46,710 nt of DNA from Bacteroidales bacterium (lineage in GTDB: Bacteria; Bacteroidota; Bacteroidia; Bacteroidales; Marinilabiliaceae): positions 1-46,710 of the forward strand of contig JALEMI010000104.1 in assembly GCA_022768325.1 (NCBI GenBank). Reading direction: 5' to 3'. Numbering within the stretch: position 1 is the first letter of the stretch; every line of letters begins with the position of its first letter. The position numbers were made by a program, and so were the translations under genes. The notes below the pieces were generated by a model, which was not told the DNA's origin, searched no databases, and saw only the letters and a program-made list of their open reading frames with translations. Of the stretch, positions 8,303 through 17,338 are shown one piece after another.

Positions 8303-9292
8303 GTGGCTTCGAACTTCGTAGACTATGTGAAAATATACTGCCGCTCGGGCCACGGAGGCCCCGGCTCAGCCCACCTCCGTCACGTTAAATATATCGAGAA
8401 GGGCGGACCCGACGGCGGCGACGGCGGACGTGGCGGTCACGTCATCGTGCGTGGCAGCGCCCAACACTGGACGCTCATTCACCTCAAGTTCGCAAGGCAC
8501 GTGTTCGCCGAAGACGGTGAGCAAGGCGGACGCGAAAGGGCTTTCGGCCGCGACGGCAAAGACCAGACTATCATCGTTCCTCTCGGTACGGTCGTCCGCA
8601 CTGCCGATACGGGAGAGCAAATTTTCGAGATTACGGAGGACGGCGAAGAGAAGATTCTCGCCAAAGGAGGCCGAGGAGGCCTCGGCAACTGGCATTTCCG
8701 CTCCGCCACGTTCCAAACGCCGCGTTTCGCCCAACCAGGCGAAGACGGCGTCGAGCTGACAGCCATCTTCGAGCTTAAGGTCCTCGCCGATGTCGGTCTC
8801 GTGGGCTTCCCCAATGCTGGCAAGTCCACCCTCCTTTCCGTCGTCTCCGCCGCTAAGCCCGAAATTGCCGACTACCCCTTCACCACGCTCGTCCCCAATC
8901 TCGGAATCGTCTCCTACCACGATGGCCACTCTTTCTGCATGGCCGACATCCCGGGCATCATCGAGGGCGCAGCCGAAGGCAAAGGGCTCGGCCTCAGGTT
9001 CCTACGCCACATTGAGCGGAACACAATCCTGCTCTTCATGGTCCCCGCCGATTCCGAAGACATCAACGCGGCCTACGAAATCCTGCTCGACGAGCTCAGA
9101 CGACACAATCCACAGCTCCTCGACAAGAGCCGCGTCCTCGCCGTCTCCAAAGCCGACCTCGTCACCGAAGAGGACCGACTAAAAATCGAGGCCAAACTCC
9201 CTTCTGACATCCCGACGGTCGTCTTCTCCAGCCACACTGGCTTCGGAGTTCAGAAACTCAAAGACATTCTATGGCGCGAGATGAATAAGTAA
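8303..9292 (+). CDS. obgE: GTPase Obg/CgtA, ribosome assembly
   Basis: Essential-type GTPase acting in 50S maturation and stress control. Starts with GTG at 8303 (valine codon read as Met), giving [20 protein letters not shown], the glycine-rich Obg fold (about 1-158). The G domain follows with [11 protein letters not shown] (G1), [16 protein letters not shown] (G3) and SKADL (G4). At 329 residues it has no long C-terminal extra domain, as in most Bacteroidota. It is last in hpt-adk-obgE. No in-frame ATG is available close by, so GTG is well supported. Confidence 0.96.
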   Translation: MASNFVDYVKIYCRSGHGGPGSAHLRHVKYIEKGGPDGGDGGRGGHVIVRGSAQHWTLIHLKFARHVFAEDGEQGGRERAFGRDGKDQTIIVPLGTVVRTADTGEQIFEITEDGEEKILAKGGRGGLGNWHFRSATFQTPRFAQPGEDGVELTAIFELKVLADVGLVGFPNAGKSTLLSVVSAAKPEIADYPFTTLVPNLGIVSYHDGHSFCMADIPGIIEGAAEGKGLGLRFLRHIERNTILLFMVPADSEDINAAYEILLDELRRHNPQLLDKSRVLAVSKADLVTEEDRLKIEAKLPSDIPTVVFSSHTGFGVQKLKDILWREMNK

Positions 9293-9305
9293 CAACCTTA
9301 CCCGC

Positions 9306-9337
9306 TTTGCCATTACTAAATTGTTTTAATATCTTTG
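9306..9337 (+). promoter_or_regulatory. Full Bacteroidota promoter for secDF
   Basis: TTTG (9306-9309), a 20-nt spacer, then TATCTTTG (9330-9337): both boxes match. It gives a leader of about 43 nt before secDF. Confidence 0.75.
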
Positions 9338-9385
9338 CGCGTTAATTTAGAGAAATAATAGCTTCACTTAAATAACAATCTTAAA

Positions 9386-12373
9386 ATGCAGAACAAAGGA
9401 GCTGTACGGGCCTTCGCCATTATCCTGGCACTCGTCTGCCTGTACCAATTGTCCTTTACCTTCTTCACCAAGAAGGTAGAGAGCGACGCCAAGGAGGCCG
9501 CGGCGGGCGACATTAAGAAAGAAGCCGCCTACCTGGACTCCATTGCCAATGAGCCTGTCTACAATTTCGTCTGGCTCAAGAAATACACGTACATGGAGTG
9601 CAAAGGCAAGGAGATCAACTTCGGCCTCGACCTCAAAGGCGGCATGAACCTCGTCCTCGAGGTCAAAGTCTCCGATGTCGTCAAGGCACTCTCCGGCCAC
9701 AACACCGACCCCGTTTTCAATCAGGCTGTCGAGAACGCCATCGAGCGAGAGAAGTCCTCAACTTCCGATTTCATCACGCTCTTCGCCGACGAGTTCTCTA
9801 AACTCAGCCCCAATGGCCAGCTCGCCACAATCTTCGCCACTGTCGACCTCAAAGACCGTGTCGATCTCTCCATGTCCAACAGCCAAGTCATCAACGTCAT
9901 CCGCGAAGAGGCCGACGGCGCAATCCAAAACGCTTTCAACGTCCTCCGCACGCGTATCGACCGTTTCGGCGTAGCACAACCCAACATCCAAGAGCTCGAG
10001 AAGAAGGGACGCGTCATGATTGAGCTCCCTGGCGTCACCGACCCTCAGCGTGTCCGCAAGCTCCTCCAAGGAACTGCAAGCCTCGAGTTCTGGGAGACCT
10101 ACACCAACAATGAGATTCTCTCCAAGCTCGTCGAGGCCGATGCCGCCACGCGCATCGTTGTCGAGGCCGACACCACCAAGCAAGTCGCACAGGCCGCCGC
10201 AGAGACCACTGCAGAGGCCGATTCCACCTCCCTCGCCCTCCTCGGCGATGAGGCCAATGCCGACACCCTCACCAAGACTGAGGCCGCTCACGTCGAGAGC
10301 CTCTTCACCTACCTCCGCCCCATCCAAGCCGGCAACAGCCCTCTCGTAGGCTTCGCTTTCGCCAAGGACCGCAACAAGGTTGAGGAGTACCTCGCTTCCG
10401 ACAAGGTTCGCCGCCTCCTCCCCCACGACCTCCGTCTCCTCTGGAGCGTCAAGCCCACCACCGGCGAGAACGCCACCCGTTACTACGGCATCCAGTGCAA
10501 CCCTCGTGAGCAGCTCTACGAGCTCATCGCAATCAAGCAGACCAGCAACTCTGGCCGCGCTCCCCTCGAAGGCGATGTCATCACCAACGCCCGCTCGCAA
10601 GTAAGCCAAAATGGCGGCGCCCAATACGAGGTCTCCATGACCATGAACAGCGAGGGCGCACGTAAGTGGGCCCAGCTCACCAAGGCCAACATCGGCCGCT
10701 CCATCGCCATCGTTCTCGACGGCTTCGTCTACAGCTTCCCAACAGTTCAAAACGAGATCTCCGGCGGCAACAGCCAAATCACCGGCAACTTCACCACCGA
10801 GGAGGCTCAAGACCTTGCCAACGTCCTCAAGAGCGGTAAGCTCCCCGCACCCGCAACCATCGTCGAGGATACTGTCGTAGGCCCGTCCCTCGGTCAAGAG
10901 GCCATCGAGGCCGGTCTCTGGTCTTTCCTCATCGCCTTCATCGCAGTCCTCATCTACATGGTCATCTTCTACGGCGTCAAGGCTGGTCTCACTGCTGACT
11001 TCGCGCTTATCTGCAACCTCTTCTTCATCGTCGGCGTTCTCGCGTCCTTCGGAGCAGTCCTGACCCTCCCAGGTATCGCCGGTATCGTCCTCACCATCGG
11101 TATGGCTGTCGACGCCAACGTTATCACGTTCGAGCGTATCAAGGAGGAGCTCCGAGCAGGCCACTCTCTCCAAAATTCCATCCAGACTGGCTACTCCAAC
11201 GCTATGTCGGCCATCGTCGACTCCAACCTCACCACGTTCCTTACTGCTGTCATTCTCTTCACCTTCGGTACAGGTCCTATCCGCGGCTTCGCTACGACCC
11301 TCATGATCGGTATCGTCTGCTCTTTCTTCACCGCAGTCTTCCTTAGCCGCATCATCGTCGAGCGTCTCGCCGCCAAGGATGCCGGCATGAAGTTCAGCAC
11401 CAAGGCAACCGAGAACTTCCTCCAAAACGTTCAGTTCGATTTCCTCGGCAAGCGCAAGGTCTACTACATCGTCTACGCTGTCGCAATGCTCGCCTGCATC
11501 GGCTCTCTCGCCTTCCGCGGCCTCTCCAAAGGTATCGACTTCACGGGCGGTCAAATCTTCGTTGTCCGCTTCGAGCAACCCGTCTCCTCAGCCGATGTCC
11601 AGAGCTCTCTCTTCAAGGCTTTCGACGGTGCTAACATCGAGGTCAAGACCTACGGCAACGACAATCAGGTCCGCATCGCCACCAACTACAGCGTCGACAA
11701 CTCTTCCGCCGAGGCAGCTCACGACATCGAGCAGCGTCTCTACGACGGTGTCAAGTCTTTCCTCCCCGAGAATGTTGACAAGGACACCTTCCTCGCCGAC
11801 TATCGCATGAGCTCGCAAAAGGTAGGTCCTACCATGGCTTCCGACATGACCGAGAAGGCCGTCTACTGTATCGTCCTCTCCCTCATCGTCATGTTCCTCT
11901 ACATCTTCGCCCGCTTCCGCAAGGTGGCCTACGGTGCTGCCGCAGTCGTCGGTCTCACCCACGATGTCGTCTTCACCCTCGGTGTCTTCTCCATCTGCTA
12001 CTCTTTCATGCCTTTCTCCATGGAAGTCGACCAGTCTTTCGTAGCCGCAATCCTCACCATCGTCGGTTACTCCATCAACAACACCGTGGTCATCTTCGAC
12101 CGTATCCGCGAGTCGTTCTCTCTCATGCCTAAGGCTGACCCCATCTCCGTCATGAACAGCGCCCTCAACTCCACGTTGATGCGTACCTTCAATACCTCTG
12201 CCACCACTCTCGTGACGCTTCTCGTCATCTTCCTCTTCGGCGGTGAGGTCATCCGTGGTTTCGTCTTCGCCATGTTCGTCGGTATGTTCGTCGGCACCTT
12301 CAGCTCCATGCTTCTCGCTACGCCTATCGCTTACGAGATCATCGCTCGCAAGGCTAAGAAGAGCACCAAATAA
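9386..12373 (+). CDS. secDF: Protein translocase SecD-SecF fusion
   Basis: Inner-membrane part of the Sec translocon that uses the proton gradient to pull proteins across. The 995 residues fuse SecD and SecF: an N-terminal membrane helix (about 7-24), the SecD signature NFGLDLKGGMNLVLEV, a large periplasmic domain, six-helix SecD membrane block (with VVGPSLGQEAIEAGLWS, GMAVDANVITFERIKEEL), then SecF beginning near FDFLGKRKVYY with GIDFTGGQ and TIVGYSINNTVVIFDRIRE. Between residues about 250 and 310 the periplasmic domain carries an extra Ala/Thr/Glu/Asp-rich stretch (VEADTTKQVAQAAAETTAEA) not seen in E. coli SecD. Own promoter and terminator; single-gene transcript. Confidence 0.97.
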   Translation: MQNKGAVRAFAIILALVCLYQLSFTFFTKKVESDAKEAAAGDIKKEAAYLDSIANEPVYNFVWLKKYTYMECKGKEINFGLDLKGGMNLVLEVKVSDVVKALSGHNTDPVFNQAVENAIEREKSSTSDFITLFADEFSKLSPNGQLATIFATVDLKDRVDLSMSNSQVINVIREEADGAIQNAFNVLRTRIDRFGVAQPNIQELEKKGRVMIELPGVTDPQRVRKLLQGTASLEFWETYTNNEILSKLVEADAATRIVVEADTTKQVAQAAAETTAEADSTSLALLGDEANADTLTKTEAAHVESLFTYLRPIQAGNSPLVGFAFAKDRNKVEEYLASDKVRRLLPHDLRLLWSVKPTTGENATRYYGIQCNPREQLYELIAIKQTSNSGRAPLEGDVITNARSQVSQNGGAQYEVSMTMNSEGARKWAQLTKANIGRSIAIVLDGFVYSFPTVQNEISGGNSQITGNFTTEEAQDLANVLKSGKLPAPATIVEDTVVGPSLGQEAIEAGLWSFLIAFIAVLIYMVIFYGVKAGLTADFALICNLFFIVGVLASFGAVLTLPGIAGIVLTIGMAVDANVITFERIKEELRAGHSLQNSIQTGYSNAMSAIVDSNLTTFLTAVILFTFGTGPIRGFATTLMIGIVCSFFTAVFLSRIIVERLAAKDAGMKFSTKATENFLQNVQFDFLGKRKVYYIVYAVAMLACIGSLAFRGLSKGIDFTGGQIFVVRFEQPVSSADVQSSLFKAFDGANIEVKTYGNDNQVRIATNYSVDNSSAEAAHDIEQRLYDGVKSFLPENVDKDTFLADYRMSSQKVGPTMASDMTEKAVYCIVLSLIVMFLYIFARFRKVAYGAAAVVGLTHDVVFTLGVFSICYSFMPFSMEVDQSFVAAILTIVGYSINNTVVIFDRIRESFSLMPKADPISVMNSALNSTLMRTFNTSATTLVTLLVIFLFGGEVIRGFVFAMFVGMFVGTFSSMLLATPIAYEIIARKAKKSTK

Positions 12374-12386
12374 CAACTGCACACCC

Positions 12387-12455
12387 CTCTCGCCTCAGCG
12401 AGAGACCCCTACATACGGCGGTCGTCCCTTCCCAGGGATGACCGCTTTCAGTTTT
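12387..12455 (+). terminator. Tandem hairpins and terminator after secDF
   Basis: A first hairpin pairs CTCTCGC with GCGAGAG (12387-12404). A second, 11-bp hairpin pairs GCGGTCGTCCC (12418-12428) with GGGATGACCGC (12435-12445) and is followed by TTTCAGTTTT. The second is the likely terminator. Confidence 0.85.
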
Positions 12456-12507
12456 CACCCCTCTACCCACGCCTCCCCATGCGCCCTCAACTCGCTCCCC
12501 CTCCCTA

Positions 12508-12538
12508 TTTATTTTCTCGTCTCTTTATTATAACTTTG
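12508..12538 (+). promoter_or_regulatory. Promoter for feoAB
   Basis: TAACTTTG (12531-12538) matches TAnnTTTG; TTTA lies at 12508-12511, 19 nt upstream, as a three-of-four -33 box. No clear Fur-type inverted repeat was found around it. Confidence 0.6.
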
Positions 12539-12566
12539 ACACGATTTAAATAAACTCACTGGTAAA

Positions 12567-15131
12567 ATGAGACTATCCGAACTGAATACCGGGGATAAAG
12601 CCATAATTGTCAAGGTCTTAGGACACGGCGGTTTCCGAAAAAGAATCGTCGAGATGGGCTTCATCCGCGGAAACATGGTCGAAGTCCTCCTTAACGCACC
12701 ACTTCGCGACCCAGTTAAATACCGCATCCTCGGCTACGAAATCTCGCTCCGTAGAGAGGAAGCCAAGATGATCGAGGTCATGACCCAAGCCGAGGCCAAA
12801 GACTTCATCCCTCAAAACAATCAACCTCTTCCCGACAGTTCCGCATCCGACCTGCATTCCACTGACGATTGCGACCGCATTACCGACGACGACGCCCTCA
12901 AACAGGCCGCTATCCGCAAACGACGGACAATAAATGTCGCCCTCGTCGGAAATCCCAATTGCGGCAAGACTTCCCTTTTCAATTTCGCCTCCGGTGCCCA
13001 CGAGCACGTAGGCAATTACTCCGGCGTCACCGTCGATGCCAAAGAGGGACACGCCACTTTCGACGGCTACAACTTCAACATTGTCGACCTCCCTGGCACT
13101 TACTCCCTCTCTGCCTACAGCCCCGAGGAGATGTACGTCCGCAAACAGCTTATCGAGAAGACGCCCGATGTCATCATCAACGTCATCGACGCCAGCAACC
13201 TCGAACGCAATCTCTACCTCACGACGCAGCTCATCGACATGAACCTCAAGATGGTCTGCGCCCTCAATATGTACGACGAGATGCAAGACCGCGGCGACAC
13301 ACTCGACCGCAATGTCCTCGCCACTCTCCTCGGTACGCCCATCGTCCCAACGGTCTTCAAGTCCGGCAAGGGTGTCAACACCCTTTTCCACGTCATAATC
13401 AATATGTACGAGGGCATCGACTTCATGGACAAGGACGGCAACATTCTCCCTAATGTCGCGCGAGACATCAAACAGTGGCACGAGCATCTTGACAACAACG
13501 CCTCAGACGAGAACCACGACGAGGATTTCGCCACAGGCAATAAGCCTCTCCGAAGTGTCGCCCGCCACATCCACGTCAACCACGGCCAGTACATCGAGAA
13601 AGCCATCGAGGCCGTCCAAAAAACTCTAAAGACCGACCTCCAACTCCGCGCCAAATACTCCACGCGCTACATCGCCATCAAGCTCCTCGAAAACGATAAG
13701 GAGACATGGGACATGGCCAACAATCTCCCCAACGCCCCGTCCATCCGCCAAGCAGCCGTCAAAGCCCAAGCCCAAATAAAGGACGATGTCCAAACCGACA
13801 GCGAGACGGCCATCATGGATGCCAAATACGGTTTCATCCGAGGGGCTCTCACCGAGGCCGGCTACAAGATGGGCGACAAGAAGGGTACGTACAAGGTCAC
13901 GCACGTCATCGACGCCCTCGTCACCAACCGTTGGCTCGGCTTCCCCTTGTTCTTCCTCCTCCTGTTCCTCATGTTCCAGACCACTTTCACGCTCGGGCAG
14001 TTCCCTATGGAGTGGATAGAGTCCTTCGTCGATTGGTTCGCGGAGACTCTCTCCGCCGCATTGCCCAGTGGTCCTCTGCGCGAGATGATTGTCGACGGCG
14101 CGATAGCGGGCGTTGGGTCCGTCATTGTCTTCTTGCCGCAAATCCTCATCCTCTATTTCTTCATCTCCCTGATGGAAGATTCGGGCTATATGGCCCGAGC
14201 GGCTTTCATCATGGATAAGTTCATGCACCACATGGGGCTGCACGGCAAGTCGTTCATCCCCCTCATCATGGGTTTCGGATGCAATGTCCCCGCCATCATG
14301 GCCACACGCACCATCGAGAGCCGCCGGAGCCGCATCGTGACGATGCTCATCGTCCCCTTCATGAGCTGCTCCGCCCGCCTCCCCATCTATATCATGATTG
14401 TTGGCACTTTCTTCGCGCCGCAATGGCAAGCTGCCGTCGTCGTGTCGCTCTATTCCGTCGGCATTCTCGTCGCCATCATCATGAGCCGGCTCTTCTGCCG
14501 CTTCGTCCTCCGCAATGACGATACGCCTTTCGTCATGGAGCTTCCGCCCTACCGTTTCCCAACAGCCAAAGCCATAGCTCGCCACACGTGGGAGAAGGGC
14601 TATCAGTATCTCAAAAAAATGGGCGGGATTATCCTCGTAGCCAGCATCGTCGTCTGGGCTCTCGGCTATTTCCCAATCAACGATTCTCTCGACCGCCAAG
14701 CAAGGCAAGAGCAGAGCTTCATCGGACAAATCGGCAAGACCATCGAGCCTGTCTTCAGGCCGCAAGGCTTCACCTGGAAACAAGATGTCAGCATCATCGC
14801 GGGAATCGGCGCAAAAGAAATTGTCGCTTCCACTCTCGGCGTCCTCTATGCCGACGACGATTCTTTTGCCGACGACGATTCGCTCAACAACACTACGCAA
14901 GACCGCTACACCACGCTCAGGGTAAAGATGGAGGCCGACGGCATGACGCCCGTCAACGCCTACGCATATCTGCTCTTCATCCTGCTCTATTTCCCTTGCC
15001 TCGCCACGGTCGCCGCAGTCAAGGCGGAGACGGGTTCTTGGAAATGGGCCGGCTTCCTCGCCGTGTACACAACAGCCACTGCTTGGATTATTTCCGCCCT
15101 TTTCTACAGAATCGCAATTATGTTTGTATAA
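12567..15131 (+). CDS. feoAB: FeoA-FeoB fusion, ferrous iron transporter
   Basis: Inner-membrane Fe(II) uptake protein. Residues 1-75 are a FeoA (SH3-like) domain; after a 45-residue acidic linker comes the FeoB G domain with VALVGNPNCGKTSL (125-137), SGVTVDAKEG and DLPGTYSLSAYSPEE, then the membrane domain with two Gate motifs, including FIPLIMGFGCNVPAIMATRT and IAGIGAKEIVASTLGVLY. The 854-residue FeoAB fusion is typical of Bacteroidota. An unusual acidic repeat (ADDDSFADDDS) follows the second Gate motif. No separate feoC or feoA is nearby. The gene has its own promoter; the following repressor gene also has its own. Confidence 0.96.
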   Translation: MRLSELNTGDKAIIVKVLGHGGFRKRIVEMGFIRGNMVEVLLNAPLRDPVKYRILGYEISLRREEAKMIEVMTQAEAKDFIPQNNQPLPDSSASDLHSTDDCDRITDDDALKQAAIRKRRTINVALVGNPNCGKTSLFNFASGAHEHVGNYSGVTVDAKEGHATFDGYNFNIVDLPGTYSLSAYSPEEMYVRKQLIEKTPDVIINVIDASNLERNLYLTTQLIDMNLKMVCALNMYDEMQDRGDTLDRNVLATLLGTPIVPTVFKSGKGVNTLFHVIINMYEGIDFMDKDGNILPNVARDIKQWHEHLDNNASDENHDEDFATGNKPLRSVARHIHVNHGQYIEKAIEAVQKTLKTDLQLRAKYSTRYIAIKLLENDKETWDMANNLPNAPSIRQAAVKAQAQIKDDVQTDSETAIMDAKYGFIRGALTEAGYKMGDKKGTYKVTHVIDALVTNRWLGFPLFFLLLFLMFQTTFTLGQFPMEWIESFVDWFAETLSAALPSGPLREMIVDGAIAGVGSVIVFLPQILILYFFISLMEDSGYMARAAFIMDKFMHHMGLHGKSFIPLIMGFGCNVPAIMATRTIESRRSRIVTMLIVPFMSCSARLPIYIMIVGTFFAPQWQAAVVVSLYSVGILVAIIMSRLFCRFVLRNDDTPFVMELPPYRFPTAKAIARHTWEKGYQYLKKMGGIILVASIVVWALGYFPINDSLDRQARQEQSFIGQIGKTIEPVFRPQGFTWKQDVSIIAGIGAKEIVASTLGVLYADDDSFADDDSLNNTTQDRYTTLRVKMEADGMTPVNAYAYLLFILLYFPCLATVAAVKAETGSWKWAGFLAVYTTATAWIISALFYRIAIMFV

Positions 15132-15134
15132 AAT

Positions 15135-15165
15135 TTTGATTTCCAACAAAATCAGGTTAAATTCG
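15135..15165 (+). promoter_or_regulatory. Promoter of the S24 repressor-MATE unit
   Basis: TTTG (15135-15138), exactly 19 nt, then TAAATTCG (15158-15165), one base from TAnnTTTG. The -7 box lies inside an inverted repeat (15153-15177). Confidence 0.7.
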
Positions 15166-15177
15166 CAATATAACCTG
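15153..15177 (+). promoter_or_regulatory. Putative operator: 7-bp perfect inverted repeat over the -7 box
   Basis: CAGGTTA (15153-15159) and TAACCTG (15171-15177) are exact reverse complements with 11 nt between. The dyad covers the -7 box and the start point of the S24 repressor gene just downstream, so binding would block transcription. Its size fits a dimeric HTH repressor site; autoregulation is inference. Confidence 0.6.
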
Positions 15178-15194
15178 CAAAAACATCTAAAAAT

Positions 15195-15908
15195 ATGGAA
15201 ACAGAAGAGCAACAGACACGCCCTAATAATCTTCGCAAGGAGATTAACCTGCGTTTTTGTCAAGCCGTAAAGTTCTTGATTAAAAACAAGATGGCTCACA
15301 ACAAAAACGAAATCATGGACAAACTCGAGCTCTACCTCGGGCGTCTCTCTCTCATCCTTGCCGACAAGGGCAATGCCTCGACCGACAATCTCGCTAAGCT
15401 CTCCATGTGCTACGGCGTTTCCACAGAATGGCTTCTCTGCGGAACAGGTCCAATGCTCACCACCAAGAATAACGCCCCTGAGCCAAAGCGTAGAGACCTT
15501 CTCTCCGAGTCCATCCCCCTCATCCCCCTCTCGGCTCTCGCCGGCTTCAACGGAATCGACGAGCCTGGCATCAAGCTCGAGGATTGCGCTCGTTACTATG
15601 TCCCCGAGTTCGCGCAACTCGGTGCCGATTTCCTCATCAGGGTTCAAGGCAGCTCCATGGTCCCCACGTTCGTCAGTGGCGACATCGTCGCTTGCAAGAA
15701 GGTCGAGACCAACTCATGGTTCGACTTCGGCGAGACCTACGTAATCGACGGCGCGCAGGGCATCATGATCAAGAGGGTTTTCAACAACCCCAACGACCCC
15801 GACAGCTTCATCTGCCGCAGCGACAATGAGTCTGTTGCCGATTTCTCAATCACAAAGAGCGAGGTTCGTAGCCTCTCCAAAGTCCTCGGCGTCGTCCGCC
15901 AACTCTAA
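15195..15908 (+). CDS. LexA/cI-like repressor with S24 self-cleavage domain
   Basis: A 237-residue transcription regulator. Residues about 15-90 form a divergent XRE-type helix-turn-helix region ending CYGVSTEWLLCGTGPML, common in phage-like repressors of Bacteroidota. Residues about 105-237 are a peptidase S24 domain: possible Ala116-Gly117 cleavage site, catalytic Ser154 in GSSMVPTF and Lys193 in IMIKRVF. The spacing between these three points (38 and 39 residues) is close to that in LexA. It probably represses its own promoter through the inverted repeat at 15153-15177 and responds to stress by self-cleavage. A MATE exporter follows after 24 nt in the same frame and is likely cotranscribed. 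No phage genes are nearby. Confidence 0.85.
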   Translation: METEEQQTRPNNLRKEINLRFCQAVKFLIKNKMAHNKNEIMDKLELYLGRLSLILADKGNASTDNLAKLSMCYGVSTEWLLCGTGPMLTTKNNAPEPKRRDLLSESIPLIPLSALAGFNGIDEPGIKLEDCARYYVPEFAQLGADFLIRVQGSSMVPTFVSGDIVACKKVETNSWFDFGETYVIDGAQGIMIKRVFNNPNDPDSFICRSDNESVADFSITKSEVRSLSKVLGVVRQL

Positions 15909-15932
15909 TACCCAACACTTTTCATTCAGACC

Positions 15933-17273
15933 TTGAAAACCCTGTCCGCCCTCAAAAGCGGACGGGGCGGTTTTGTCACGCAATTACTCGCACTCGCCGC
16001 TCCCGTCATCGCTTCTCAAGCCAGCTCCATGCTCGTCAATTTGGCCGACACGTTCATGGTGGCCAAGCTCGGCGATGTCCCTCTCGCGGCTGTCTCTTTC
16101 GCTGGCAATCTCTCCGTCCCGTTCATGTTCTTCGGCATTGGTGCGGCCGCCACAATCACGCCTATCATCAGCCGACGGCTCGGACGTGGCAATCTCGCCG
16201 AGATAGGCCAAATTGTCGCCCACGCCCGACGGCTCAATTGGCTCATTGTCCTCCTCTATCTCGTCATTCTCTCCGCGCTCAATCTCCTCATGCCCTTCAT
16301 GGGACAACCCGACGAGGTCGTACAAATCGCGCAGTTTTTCCTCCCCATATACACGGCCTCGCTCATCGGGCAACAGATGTTCGTCTGCTCGCGCACAATC
16401 ATCGAGGGCTTGCAAGACACCACAACGCCAATGCTCATCGGCCTCGCCTGCAATGTCCTAAACGTCGCGCTGAACATCCCCCTCATCTTCGGATGCGGCT
16501 CTTTCGACGGCTTCGGCCCATACGGTGCCGCAATCAGCACCCTCATCTGCCGCACCCTCATGTGGCTCATCATGGCTTCCATTCTCAAACGCCGTCTCCA
16601 AAAGCTCCACATAACTCCCGCTCCCGCCCGCACCCACCACCTCACCATGCGCCTCTTCAAGATGGGATTCCCCATGGGTGCGCAAGCCATAATTGAGACC
16701 TTTGGCTTCGCAATGGGCGGCATCATGATGGGCTGGATAAGTGCCAAGGCCATAGCCGCCCACCAGGTCGTCAACTCCTTCACAAGCATGACATTCCTCA
16801 TGGTCACGGGCCTCGCCACGGCCATCACCATCAAGGTCTCTCTCGCCTCAGGCGCAAACGACGTCGCATCCGCCCGCCGCTATGCCAAGACGGGCATAGC
16901 CCTCGGGACGGTCTTCATGATCGGCACGGCTGTCCTCTTTTCTTTCGGCCGCCACTTCTTCCCCGCCCTCATAATTACCGACCCCGAAGCCCTCTCCATT
17001 GCCTCGTCCATCATGCTCGTAGGTGCGGTGTTCCAGATTTTCGACGGACTGCAAGTCACTGCGCTCGGCGCACTCCGTGGCTTTGCCGATTTCGCCTACC
17101 CCGCCCGCGTTGCCGCCTTGTCCTACGCCCTGACGTGCGTCCCCGTGGGCTATGTTTGCGCCTTCGTCTTCAATATGGGTCCCGCTGGCGTATGGTGCGG
17201 ATTCGTTGCGGGACTTGCCTTGGCTGCCGTCCTCCTCCTTTCGCGGCTTAGCCGACGCTTCTTGTCTTCATAA
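15933..17273 (+). CDS. MATE family multidrug/cation antiporter
   Basis: Inner-membrane exporter of the MATE family, expected to expel drugs or metabolites in exchange for Na+ or H+. The 446 residues form about 12 hydrophobic segments in two repeats; LAAPVIASQASSMLVNLADT and the matching second-half stretch FPMGAQAIIETFGFAMGG are typical. No upstream ATG exists: the frame is closed by the stop of the preceding gene (15906-15908), so the start is probably TTG at 15933. It follows the S24 repressor by 24 nt and should be under the same promoter. The transported substrate cannot be told from sequence. Confidence 0.9.
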   Translation: MKTLSALKSGRGGFVTQLLALAAPVIASQASSMLVNLADTFMVAKLGDVPLAAVSFAGNLSVPFMFFGIGAAATITPIISRRLGRGNLAEIGQIVAHARRLNWLIVLLYLVILSALNLLMPFMGQPDEVVQIAQFFLPIYTASLIGQQMFVCSRTIIEGLQDTTTPMLIGLACNVLNVALNIPLIFGCGSFDGFGPYGAAISTLICRTLMWLIMASILKRRLQKLHITPAPARTHHLTMRLFKMGFPMGAQAIIETFGFAMGGIMMGWISAKAIAAHQVVNSFTSMTFLMVTGLATAITIKVSLASGANDVASARRYAKTGIALGTVFMIGTAVLFSFGRHFFPALIITDPEALSIASSIMLVGAVFQIFDGLQVTALGALRGFADFAYPARVAALSYALTCVPVGYVCAFVFNMGPAGVWCGFVAGLALAAVLLLSRLSRRFLSS

Positions 17274-17338
17274 AAACGCCGTTCGTCGATTTAGACAAAA
17301 AGCCTTGCCGAAAAAGTGCTAAATTCGCATTAAGTACT

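Noticed and set aside
9758-11578. Minus-strand open frame of 606 codons over secDF
   Set aside because: Acidic, repetitive antisense translation of a well-defined SecD; shadow caused by C-rich third positions.
13626-15647. Minus-strand open frame of 673 codons over feoAB
   Set aside because: Antisense shadow; it crosses the repressor promoter and has no domain.
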